Positions 26,341 through 37,257 of a stretch of 64,000 bases of DNA are shown here, piece by piece. The notes under the pieces were generated by a model that saw nothing but the letters and a program-made list of their open reading frames with translations, was not told the DNA's origin and searched no databases. The stretch comes from Tetrahymena thermophila SB210. Lineage: Eukaryota; Ciliophora; Oligohymenophorea; Hymenostomatida; Tetrahymenidae. The stretch is from assembly GCF_000189635.1 (NCBI RefSeq), contig NW_002476463.1, positions 1,612,001-1,676,000 of the forward strand, read 5' to 3'. Each line of letters begins with the position of its first letter. Position 1 is the first letter of the stretch. A program made the translations under genes and the position numbers.

Positions 26341-26565
26341 ATTTTTCAGAACCATAAAATTTAAAAATAATTATTTAGAAAATCTTAGTTAGTTAGTTAA
26401 TTACATATATAAATTTAATAAATATTATTTATTTTCATCAAAAAATATACAACTACTTGGTTAAAGTTGTATAATTTAATATCCTAAAAAATAAATGACT
26501 GCTTTAACTTGTTTAATAATATCTAAAATAGAAATTTAATTTGAATTTATGCTTTTTAATTATTC

Positions 26566-27654
26566 TCAAATAGTCCTAAATACAGTAACATTTAGGAATA
26601 AGGCACAAACGATTGTAAAGATCAAACCTTAATATGCTCTAATTAAAGTCAGGAAACTATTTCATAAATTTTAATTAATGTCAATTTTATATATTTATGT
26701 ATATGTTTCATCAAAAGATTTTAAATGTCATATTTATAAATTCAAAATCTAATTAGTAAAATATGTTTAATATAAATAAACAATACCTTGTATATTTTGC
26801 CTTAGTGATTCCTAAAACAAAAACATCAAATTTATTCCAGTTGATTTTACCTTTATACTGTAAAATGTTCAGAGCATCGGCCACATACTTGTGCGAATTG
26901 TTGCTATCAAAATATATTTAAATAAAAACAATTAACTTACAAATTATATCAGCCTTGAATTTAATTACCCAAAGAAACCAAACTTTTTTAAAAAATAAGT
27001 TAATTAATACTCTAAATTTCAAAAGAAGAAAAATAGTCAAATGAAATATTTATTTCTTTAATTAGTTTGATAGATAGCTAGTTAATTATTTGTTATTTAA
27101 TAAGATAATAATTTACTCTTTTCTTTTAAAATAACTGATCCAACTGTTTAATCATAGCATCATAGCTTTCTTGCTAAATATTTGTTGTATCCAATTTATA
27201 ATATCTAAATAAGTAGTTAAAAATTTATGTGAGATTCACCTGAAACAAAAATTCTACTTTAATGGTGAACCATAAGGCACAACATCAATCTTTTTATTTA
27301 AAACAAAAATTATTTTCATTTAAATTCTTTAGAAAAAACACTTACATAAACTCGGAAGTCCTTGTTGAAATCATGAATTACTCCTTTAGAGCTAAATATT
27401 CAGTTAAAATTATATTAATAATAATTAAATACTGTAAAAATTTCATACCAACAAATAGCAGCGTGACCTATCCATGGTATCAAAAAAGATATAAATGGAA
27501 TTGCTGACCATACAATGCAAAAGGGGTAAAAATCATTATCTACGTCAATAATTTTTTATTTTGGTTTAATTTCTTAATCATTTTAAGAGTCTTAAGTGCT
27601 TGATCCATCATCGTCAACATTATCTTCTTCGTCAAATCTCTTAAATTTCATCAT
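26566..27654 (-). CDS. TMEM222 (DUF778) family membrane protein
   Basis: Minus-strand exons: 27654-27449, 27391-27346, 27289-27240, 27204-27117, 26953-26937 (17 nt), 26903-26787 and 26656-26566. All phases agree and the total is 615 nt, 204 residues; the human protein is about 208. After an acidic N-terminus comes DFYPFCIVWSAIPFISFLIP, then WIGHAAICCSKGVIHDF, then YYKLD, ADIICNNNSHKYVADALNIL, INWNKF and a C-terminal membrane span ending in FRTI. These align without gaps to the family pattern PYCVVW-P-IGHMGIC-GVIRDFAGP-YWKLD-CCDNCHSHVALALN-NWNM. Splice sites include GTATGA, GTAAGT, GTGAAT, GTAAAT, GTTAAT and GTATTG donors. Some introns are only 33-35 nt. The cellular role of the family is poorly known. 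The micro-exon is the least certain part. Confidence 0.85.
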
Positions 27655-28477
27655 TTTAATATAATTTATTAGTTCAAGTAGATAGAGATTAGTATTATTA
27701 TTTCTTTTTTTTTTAGAATTCAATTAAATAATATAATACTTCTACTCTCAAAGAAGGTAGATATTGATTAATAAAAGTAATTATCACTTGATTAACTTTC
27801 ACTTATAACACAAAGAGCCATTCTATTTAAAATTACTCTAAGCTAAGAGATTTTTTAAAAAATAAAATAAAATATTGTAAAAATAATGTCTTTTAAAGCA
27901 TAAAACTTTATTTTAATTTTGATTATTGTCTATAGTTATTCTACTTTAGGTAATGACAGATTATGAATGTGCAGTATAAATAACTTGTATTTCATGCTCT
28001 ATTTTTGGTATGATATTTTTACTGCACTCAGAAATCATCAACTGAATTTTACTTTCATCCTAGTACTCATTTGAAATCTTAATTTTGATAATAAAAAAAT
28101 GACTATAAAGTACTATTATATAAATAATTATTTCTAACCTTCCTTAGAATTGTTTAAATACAATAAGAATTATTTTAATGGTTATTAATAAAATTAGAGT
28201 TGAAGTTATTTAATATAAAATATCATTTTATTTTAAATAAATTAAAATGATTAAATATAAATATTATAAAATATTAATCAATTTTTTAATTAAAGTGTAA
28301 TTAATTTTATAATAAAATATGGGAATCATTATTATAATATCACTTGAAAGTTTGTCAGATTTTGTGGTTGTTTGTAAAATTTATATGCATGCTATTAATT
28401 ACTTGACTAATTTAGAAAAAGATATTAATTTTAATTTATTAAAATTTGTATTAATTCTTAAAAACTACTTTTATAAA
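27655..28477. other. Divergent spacer with a weak small ORF
   Basis: AT-rich region between the TMEM222 start and the next plus-strand gene. A short signal-peptide-like ORF at 27886-27966 is listed separately. Confidence 0.5.
27886..27966 (+). CDS. Possible signal-peptide exon of a small Cys-containing protein
   Basis: ATG at 27886 gives a 26-residue ORF starting MSFKAQNFILILIIVYSYST, which reads like a signal peptide. Another frame immediately downstream (about 27955-28040) has three cysteines in YECAVQITCISCSIF. A spliced small secreted protein is possible, but I could not fix an intron that joins them. Confidence 0.25.
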
Positions 28478-29341
28478 ATGATTGCTAGAAGTTTCTAACG
28501 CAGCTTACTTTATTAGTTAAAACAAAAGCCCATAAATTCATTTGCTAGCTTAGGTGTCTTCAACAAATATAAATTCTCCACAAGTTAATAAGATGGAAAG
28601 AAATAGGAGTTGGAAGAAAAAAGCCGCTACATTATGAATGAATTAAAAGATAAGGATAATTAAGGAACTGGATCTATGAGATTCAGCAGAGAGAAGAATT
28701 TTCAAAGCTATGTAATTTATGAGCATCACATGGATTAAAAGGAAATTCGACTTAAGATAAGACTGAGATTGTTATCTTCTTCAATCTGGTTTGGCGCTGG
28801 TGTGCTAGTATTCCATTATGTGCATCCTTTAGCTGCATTTATTCCTTTAATTATTATGTCTAGGTCAATTATGTCTTACAAAATGGGAAGCAATTACACC
28901 AAGAAGTTAATTAATAAAGTGCAGTTAAGTGAAGATAAAGCATCTGTCAAGCTATATGCCTTAAGCGGAGACATTTACGAATGTGCAATTGAAGAAATGG
29001 ATTTTTAAGGCATCAATGATTTATCTGATGCCAAATCAAATGACCAAACATTAAAGGAAGATTAAAATAGCGAGCTTTCAAAATTGAAGCAAAGTTCTTT
29101 TTTGGCTATGTTCGATACCACCGATAAATAAGGCAATTACCTAAAAGATCTTAAAATACTCTTCAACGACTAGCTTGTTAATATGGAAAATGCAGAATTG
29201 CTAACTAAAATTTTAAGAGGTGATAAAGATGCAGTTTTATCCTTCCAATACGTCAACGAATATGATAACTCTTCTGATGAAATTTCAGATGAGAAATTAG
29301 AAGAATAATTATAAGAAGAAATTAGAAAAAGAAAGAAGTGA
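28478..29341 (+). CDS. Probable mitochondrial inner-membrane protein, two spans
   Basis: ATG 28478 to TGA 29339-29341, 287 residues, no intron. The N-terminus MIARSFQRSLLYQLKQKP is basic, serine-bearing and free of acids, as expected of a mitochondrial presequence. After a charged region two hydrophobic segments lie close together at about 98-127 (SSIWFGAGVLVFHYVHP and LAAFIPLIIMS), followed by basic residues, KLYALSGDIYECAIEEMDF and an acidic C-terminus. The hairpin of two membrane segments with a soluble tail recalls small assembly factors such as TMEM70 or TMEM186, but I do not see enough to assign it. Mitochondrial location is inferred from the N-terminus only. Confidence 0.7.
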
Positions 29342-30125
29342 TTTAAAAAAATGTTTTATCAATGATTTAATTATACAAGTTTAGCTTAGACTATATTTAT
29401 TTATATTAGTATGTAGTTAACTAACTTCTTTATTCATACAAATTATATATAAATTATTCAATTTTAATTTTTATAAAAATAAATATGCTATTTTTATAAC
29501 AAAAAGATATTTCAGCTCAATAAAAAGAAATATAAATAAATGTCTCAGCATAAAAAAATAATTTACAAAAATTTAAAGGATAAACATTCAAAAAATAATT
29601 TAATTTAACAATTAAGTTTGTTACTTAAATTTATAAAATGAAAGAATTTAGTTGATTTATTTAAATTTAAGCTCATATTTTATAATATAAGCATGAACTT
29701 TAAGGCTTCCCTTGAACAATTTATATTTTTATTATTGAAAATCATTTTTTTTATAATGATTGAAATTAATAATTGATGATATCATTGTTTATGTACTTAC
29801 TTAAGGTAATTATACCTTAAATTCATATTAGCTTTAATCTGATATCTACTTGTTTAAATTTTAGCTAATTATTCAATTATTTTTTATATTATTCAAACAA
29901 GTAAAAAAAAAAAAATATTCGAATAGTAAAATTTTTAAATTTGCACTACACTAATATATTTTAGATTAATAATTTATATCTAAACTATTTGAATATGAAA
30001 GATATTTCTTGAAAGTTTTCTATTTAAATATTATTAAAAAGTTTAATCTACAAATATAATTTTTAGTAAATAAATTTGTTAAAAACTGTAAAAATTATTA
30101 TTATTTGAAATATATTAAATAAAGA
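29342..30125. other. AT-rich convergent spacer
   Basis: Poly-A/T-rich spacer between two 3' ends. No coding frame or structure recognised. Confidence 0.55.
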
Positions 30126-32879
30126 TCATACTTTAATATCATCAATATTGTTATTAATTGCTTAATCATCATTTTCCCATGGTTCAAACTTGTCATAGAA
30201 TTCAATATCAGTTTAATTGTAATTTCTGTTAGTATTTTATATTTATTTATCATTATTGCAATATTATGTTTTAGATAATTAGTTTAAAATAGATTGTTTT
30301 TTATTTTCATAGTTGATTGGTTAAGTGTACTTCTAATGGAAATATTAATTCAAAATCATATATTTATCATCTGGATTTTCTTGCTCGACAATATCTTTAT
30401 CTTTTTCATCTTCTACTTATTAAGGCTGTTAAAATTGGTTATTATTTAATTCCTCTTATTACTCTTATTATTAAATATAATCATAGCTCTCTAGATAATT
30501 TTATATTTAGCTTTATTATGTTTCAAGCTAATCATAACTACTCTCTTCTGTTTACTAAACTGGTTTTTTAATATAATTTTACAAAATTTTTCTATTTATA
30601 TCTAATCTCTAAGTTTTACTTAATTTATTTGTGTTTTCCTAAAAATTTTAGTTTTTCAAGGTTGAGTTTAAACAATTTAGTGATTTTTTTTTAGGAAAAA
30701 TAGTTGTTATTTTGTTTAAGAGATTATTTTTATCTGGAAAAAATGATTTTTTAAATATTTTTCCTATGAACTAGTCAATTTATTTTTTTTTGGCTTCTTC
30801 GCTTTACTATTTAAACTCATTTAGCTATGAATTTTTTCTATTAAATAGTTCGGAGTTTGAAGGTAAAATATTAGAAGGATTTTATTTATTTTTTATCGAT
30901 CTTATCACTACAGAATTGGATTTAATAGTTTCTAGCTAACTATCTTCTTTTAAATGCAATTAAGAACTGGATATTTCCTTTGATTGATCAAATGGCTGAA
31001 GTGTATTTTTCAATATCATACTTTTATAATTCGACATGCTTTAATTTTTTTTATTTGTGTTTTAAGAGTTAAAATCTTCAAAATCTAAGTAAATTCCTAC
31101 ACTACTATTAAATATATTACGATTTTATTTATTTTACTTTCTTTACAAATTTGCGTTTAGAGTTTCATCTCTAAAAATTTTATTTTTAATAAGTAAATTA
31201 TTTGCTGTTGAAGGCCTTGATGATAAATTAAAAACTACCATGTTGTTTTGCTTCTAGTAGTCTTCCATATTTTTTTAAGAATTTATATTGCACTTCAGCT
31301 GTTTGCCCAAAGGAACTGTGTTGCTGCTTATTTTACGATGTTTTCTACTTTCTTCTGAAGTGCTAACTCTCATTATCTAGCTTTTATTTTGAAATTATTA
31401 ACCACTCACATCGTTTGATTCGTTAAATTAATAAATATATGATTATTTCTATAGTTCTTGTTATTCTAAATTTATAATGCTATTATTTTTTTGTATTTCA
31501 TTCTTTCTAAAAGCTACCTAAGTAGGTTTTTTCTTTATTGTAGAAGCTAAAAAATCCTAAGCCAAGCTACTCTGTACATTTTCCTATTCTGTATTAAGCA
31601 TATTAGAAGGGCGTCTGTAAATGATTGACTTTTGATTGTCAAAATTATTTAAATTAAAATTAAATGAAAGTTATTTTTACTATTTTTCTGTTATTTCATT
31701 TTAGTAAGGATAAGAATTTAATTTTTAAATGTTATTTTTTGACAATTCCTTTTATGTAGAATTATAATAAAACCCTTGGGATGTCTTGCTATTGTTAACT
31801 TAGCTTTTTACGTTTCTGGTTGTGCATGAAGTAGATAATTGCTTACTTTGCTGAGAATCAACAAATTAAAGTTAGGATTGCTAGTTAGAATCAGCAAAAG
31901 TACTCTATTATTGTAAATCATCATTTAAATTTTAATAGGTGCTTTTTGTAAGGTTCATTTATGAAAAATTATCATTTTTTGAATATTTACTGTCTTTTTC
32001 ATTGAATCTACTAGATTGCTAATCAAAAGTTATCTAACTGTTTTAAATGCTATTTTCATGATGCATCCCATAACTTGTTTGAAATTCTTTTAATTTAGTA
32101 TTTTACTCTCTGTTTTATTTGAGCAAACTTTATTAGTCGTACTACTATTACTAATTAGAACTTTTCTAACTATGAGAAAAGCTTCCCTATGTTTTATTTT
32201 TATCTCTTGTAGACAAAAATTTTTTGTTATGGAGGTTTTTTGAGTATTTTTCGCTAAAAACAAATTAGTTTCTTGAGGACTAAACTCCAGAGTCATTGAA
32301 GTATAAGTTATTTGTTTTAAACTAAAATATACTTGGTTGATAGTATTTTCCATCAAATTCAGTGTAAATATTTTGGTTAGAAATTTAACCAACCATCATA
32401 TTTGAGGTATTTGTGTTTTAAAATGATTTAGAAGTTTCTGGTTTATAATTAATTTGCTAGGTTTAACAACGATTTATATTTATAGGGCTTTTTGCTGCCT
32501 TTTATTTTTGTGATGTATCATGAGATTTTTAGCTTTTGGCGATGTTTAGATTTGTAAACTGCTCATTTTCATTTGTATTTGAAAGTACTTTCACTCTCTG
32601 TTATCTTAAATCAACTATCCTATAGCATTTTTGCTAAATTACTTTGCTTGGTCTCATTTTATAAATTATTTTCTACTTTTTATCATGAAATATTAAATCT
32701 TCTAATAATTTTAATTGTTATTATAATGGACTTTGACTTAAGTTTTTTGCCCCTCTCTACCTCTCTTTGCAAGGCATTTACTAAACCTTCTAATTGCTAG
32801 CTTAATGACTATCGATTTATTAGATTTACTACTCAACTACGTTATCATTTATATTGTTTTGAGATAAACTTAAATTCAT
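30126..32879 (-). CDS. Q/N/S-rich low-complexity protein
   Basis: Minus-strand frame from ATG 32879 to TGA 30126-30128, 917 residues with no intron. An in-frame TGA at 32934-32936 lies just upstream, so this is the first ATG of the frame. Composition is dominated by Gln, Asn, Ser and Lys with many TAA/TAG codons, for example QKSSNQQQQYDQQSLLK. Basic patches (RKHRKISS, KKKSLNC) and a few short conserved-looking pieces (KYYQPSIFQF, FYDKFEPWEN at the C-terminus) are scattered through it. No membrane span or folded domain is visible. Such proteins are common in ciliates and can be cytoskeletal, RNA-granule or signalling-substrate proteins. Function unknown; shorter ORFs in other frames here are shadows. 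Confidence 0.75.
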
Positions 32880-33580
32880 TTAGTCTTATTGGTCATAAAA
32901 TTAATATATAAACTGCTTATTAATTATTAAAAATCAATCGACTATTATTATGAAGAAATTTTACTTAAAGTACCTTACAATCTTCTTAAATTATTAATTA
33001 CTCTTGATTATATTATAGTTATTAGTACTCTAAATATAGTTTGTTACTCTCATTTAATTGACTACTTGTCTTTCATAGATTTTATTTCTAGACAATTAGT
33101 TTTGTCTTGCAAATTAAAAGGTTAAAGATCGATAAAATATTTTTATTTTTTTGAAATTTAAATATTTTCTTTATTTGATATAATCTTATAACAAATTAAC
33201 TATAAAAGAAATATATTATAGAAATAAATAAATAAAAATACAAAATTTTTCATAATTAATTAGTCTAGAAATTATAGTCACTAGTACTAAAAAAAAATAA
33301 GAACTAAGAGAAAATTCAATTTTTTATTAATTACAAAAATTTATTTGTAAATTATATCACTATTAAAAACTTTAGTTATTGAATAATCGTCGTCATTCAA
33401 ATATCTCAAACTTTTTATCTATTAATCAAAATACAAATGTTATTTTGATCTGCCAAATTCATTCTAATTAAAACATACTCTTACTTTAGAAAAATTTACT
33501 ATGATTTTTTATAAAATTCTAAGAGATACTTTTAAATTGATAATATAGTTTAGTTCCTTTAAGTTAATGTAAATAAGGTA

Positions 33581-33706
33581 CTGTAATTCCTTATATATTT
33601 AAGTCTATTTTTTAGCTTTTTTCTAGTTAGAAGAAGGTCAATGCAGCAAAGTTATAGGTTTTATGAGGGAAGTGGTTGGTCTTACTTAATATATAAGAAA
33701 TTACAG
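33581..33706. repeat. Inverted repeat, 22-nt arms around an 81-nt loop
   Basis: The left arm at 33581-33603 (CTGTAATTCCTTATATAT...) and the right arm at 33685-33706 (CTTAATATATAAGAAATTAC...) are reverse complements apart from one mismatch and one extra base. The enclosed sequence is less AT-rich than its surroundings (AGAAGAAGGTCAATGCAGC). It fits a small structured RNA, a MITE-like relic or a cruciform-forming element. Confidence 0.55.
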
Positions 33707-34248
33707 CATTTTATTTTATAATAAAATAAATTTTTTCAAATTATTTAACTCAACTTTCATATGAATATTTCTTAAATAATCTAAACACTACCAACATAAA
33801 ATTATAATTTATTTTATTACATTAACATTAAAAATGTTTTAAAAAATAACTATTTTAATCATGCTAAAGTGAATATTTTAATTTCTGAAGTTCCTTCTTA
33901 GCTTTAACAAAAATATTTCTTAACCTTGTATTTTTTTTTGATAAAAATTAAATCTAAGTTGTATTGAAATTTAATCATAATTCATTTTTGTTTAAATAGT
34001 AAGCAAAATTAAAAGATAATTATATTTAAAACAAAATAAAAGTTATACTAAAAAGAGATATTTATTTAAATAGAATATATATAACTTTCAAGATGAAAAT
34101 ACTATCAAAGTTAAGCAATTATTAAATAAATGATGATATTAAAATAAATTTTTAATAGATTTCAATTAATGATTAATTCATACATATTTTTATTTTTTTG
34201 GAAGTAGAAATTTTATATTTCATAAACAAAAAAGGTAAAATTTAATTA

Positions 34249-34271
34249 TGTAACAAAAGACTTTTGTTACA
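34249..34271. repeat. Perfect 23-nt palindrome
   Basis: TGTAACAAAAG, a central A, then CTTTTGTTACA: eleven paired bases around one. It lies about 50 bp upstream of a candidate start codon at 34321 and might be a regulatory site or hairpin. Confidence 0.6.
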
Positions 34272-34320
34272 ATTTAATTTTGTTTTCAAGTTTTGAAAGT
34301 TGAAATTAATTTGAAATATA

Positions 34321-34970
34321 ATGGGTAAAACCGATTAAGATTCACAACCTTAAAAATAAAAACTAATTTGTAAGATAAATTTATCTTCTTAATCTGAATT
34401 AGACATATTAATAATTAGATTTCTCTCAACCTAAAAATCTAAGGAAAAGATTTCTATTTTTTAAAGAATAACAAAATAATTTTAATCAGTATTTAACATA
34501 AAAAGACCCAAAAAATTATAATATTTTATTTAAAAAACTTTCAAATTAATTAAACTTAAAAACTGTAATTTGTTTTTTAAGCAAGATTGATTTCTATTTA
34601 TTTGGAATATACTTTTAAAAGTAGTTTCTTTATATTTTAAGTAACATTTTTAGGATGAAAAATTTTAGCAAAGAGTAGATTAATTTTTAAAATAATATTT
34701 AATTTTTATTATTATTTAAGGTTTTTATTTGTAAAATCTTAAAGAATACTTAAAAAAGTGCAAGAAAAAACCCTAGATAATATCAGTAGGAAACAGTATG
34801 AATGTAAGCTAAATCAATTAAATAAGAAATAAAAAAGTTTTCTTATTGCATTCAGTTACAGATGATTAAAAAGCTCTTTGTTTTAACATTACTAGATTAA
34901 TAAGTGCAAAAATAAATTATAAACTATTTAACAAAATTATAAAACCAATTAATTATTATGCGGTTTGAAT
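34321..34970 (+). CDS. Candidate split gene, unrecognised
   Basis: ATG 34321 opens MGKTDQDSQPQKQKLICKI and runs 89 codons to a TGA near 34590. After that the same frame is open again to a TGA near 34969 and contains protein-like sequence: DEKFQQRVDQFLK, NLKEYLKKCKKKPQIISVG and NKKVFLLHSVTDDQKALCF. A phase-compatible intron (GTAATTTG donor near 34564, acceptor TAG near 34624) would join them. The composition resembles ciliate coding DNA, but no family is recognised and the splice sites are a guess. Confidence 0.3.
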
Positions 34971-36041
34971 TTAAATCTTTTATAAATAGCAAATTTTTTA
35001 TTTTTAGAAATTAATTTCATTAAAATAAACTCAAAAACTTATTTTTTTAGAATTGATTACTGAATTTTGATTTTTAAAGCAAATAATTTACCTTAATTTT
35101 ATTTTATTTTACAATTACTGATTTATTTTTTAGATTCATTTTTTATTTTTTCTTAGTTTTTTAATAATAGATATTTCTTTTTCATACAAGTAGTATTTGT
35201 AAAAATAAATTAATAGCTTTTGTAAATATTGAAGGACCATATTCATATGTAAAGTAAATAGTTTAATTTAAATAATAAAATTATGATAAATTAAATAGAA
35301 ATCCTTACATTTTTTTAGATAACCTATTTAAGTATTAAATTTATGTAGGGCTTAACAATTTTATTTTATTTTTCAATCCATTAAATAATATAAAAAGGAA
35401 AGAACTCTAGTAATGAATTTAATTTTAAGTGATTATAATTTTTTTCTTACTTTAGAAAGTATGAATTTATTACATAGTACTAACCTTGATTACATAAAAA
35501 TGAAATAGTGTATTTTTGTTTATTTTAATATTTGACTGTATAGATAAAACATAATTTTAGTCTTCCCTTAATTGTAATTTAATTTTGTTTTCTACATTCT
35601 TTCTATTTGAGAATACCCAATTAGAATTAAATAATCCGATGATGAATAACATATTAAACAATTACTTTTATTTAGTAATAAAAAATAAATAGATTTTTGC
35701 AACGAGGAATATTTTATATTTTTGTATTGATTTCTCTTTAACTGCTTTAAAAAAATGCTATAAAAATCCGAAAGTATTTCAGTTTATTAAAATTCTTAAC
35801 AAATTTGAAGATATATATTATTTTTAAATGGATATTTATCTCAAAAAAAGTAAATTTTTAGATAACCATTATTTGTTCAAGTAAAGAAAAATAATAAATT
35901 GCGTTTTTGATTAAATGATTTCATTACTCAGTAAGAATTAAATTAAAAATAAAAGTAATTCAAATAGACTTATTATATAAAAAGAATTTGTTTTTTTTTT
36001 CTTTCTGCTAGAAAATTTATATCGGAGCAAAAAATTAAAAA
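34971..36041. other. AT-rich region without a recognisable gene
   Basis: Poly-A/T-rich DNA. I see no frame with normal protein composition and no structure. Confidence 0.5.
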
Positions 36042-36950
36042 TGAATCTACCTAAACTTTAAAGATTGAGCTAAGTGAGTTCTTATTCATAATACTGTTGA
36101 TAAAAAAATTTAAAGCAGAAGAAAAAATATTTTGATGATATGAAAAAAATGTGCTAGAACTTTTTCAAGTATGAAATTGCTATTAGATTATATTTAAAAA
36201 GGTTTAAATAATGCATAAATTTTATGATTTTATTTATGTAGGACAATAGAAAAAGGGAATTAATGAATGAATGATTAATTAGATATTATTTATTAAGATT
36301 GTTATTGTAGTAATATAATTTAGCAATAATTAGAAAGCATAAATAGGATCAATAATTAATTAGTCCGATTTAATTACATGAGAAATATATGGATAGAAGA
36401 AGGCGCAAAAAACTGGAATCTTAGATTTAGAATTGATGCATTTATATTAACAGGACAAGATATAAATAAAGCGCAAAAGATAGACAGATCGAAAAAAAGT
36501 AAAACAATCTAATTAATAGAGCAATAAAGAAGAAAAGAAAAAGTTTTTAATTAAATTTATAATTATTAAAAAATATAAACAATACTTTGAAGAAATTAAT
36601 CGATTCCAATAAATAAATCTAACAAAACAAATAAAGTAAACTAAAAATACAAAATAGGGAAATTAAAAACATAAAATTAAGTGAATTTAGGATATAAAAC
36701 ACATTGACACTATTCTTAAGTTTTCTTTAAAATTAATCTACCTTAAGTGCAATTTAATAGGAGACACTAACTAATCTTGGCATAACTACCTTTGGTGTTC
36801 ATACATAGAAATACTTAAATATTTTTAAATATACAAATAAAAATAGACTCAAACCAATCTTTCGAATTTTGATTGAAATCTTTAATTTTGTTTGATTGCT
36901 TGAGCTTTTGCAAATCTAATATCAGTTAAAGTTATTTTTGAAAAAATAAT
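36042..36950 (+). CDS. Candidate gene fragments, unrecognised
   Basis: Several coding-like stretches lie in different frames: MNLPKLQRLSQ from ATG 36042 with a GTGAGT donor, YFDDMKKMCQNFFKYEIAIR near 36130, and a long segment near 36330-36540 (RFNYMRNIWIEEGAKNWNLR, then FRIDAFILTGQDINKAQK). A further lysine- and glutamine-rich frame runs to about 36895. GT...AG pairs could connect some of them, but not in one consistent phase. It may be one intron-rich gene, two small genes or a decaying copy. No homologue recognised. Confidence 0.3.
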
Positions 36951-37257
36951 CAATCAGTTATTGTCTCATTAATTACCTCTATCTTTCTCTGTTTTCTATC
37001 TCCATCTTTTGGTGTATAACAAAGGTCTATACAAAACTCTATAATTATAACAAAAACTGAGAAAAAAAAGTAAAAAAATAATAGAAGCCTTTTTCAGTTG
37101 TTTAGTTAATCAATCATTCACTCTAATTTTTAGCAAAATTAATTTACTTTGAAAGTGGAAAAAAATTATAAAATTTTTATATAATATTTAAACTGGTTGA
37201 AATTACATCAAAAATTATAAAAGTAAGTAAGTAAAGATTTTATTGAGGTTTATTTGA
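36951..37257. other. Short upstream region
   Basis: AT-rich 5' region of the next gene. Nothing specific seen. Confidence 0.5.

Larger units (their letters stand above)
25383..26565. other. Convergent spacer with repeats and a hairpin
   Basis: AT-rich spacer between the methyltransferase and TMEM222 genes. It holds a nested hairpin (25788-25826) and two pairs of degenerate tandem repeats (26009-26340), listed separately. No gene seen. Confidence 0.5.
32880..34320. other. Intergenic region with an inverted repeat
   Basis: AT-rich region upstream of the Q/N-rich gene. The notable features are an inverted repeat at 33581-33706 and a perfect palindrome at 34249-34271. No convincing coding exon seen. 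Confidence 0.5.

Noticed and set aside
32090..32392. Minus-strand 100-codon frame
   Set aside because: Lies inside the long Q/N-rich gene in another frame; a shadow.
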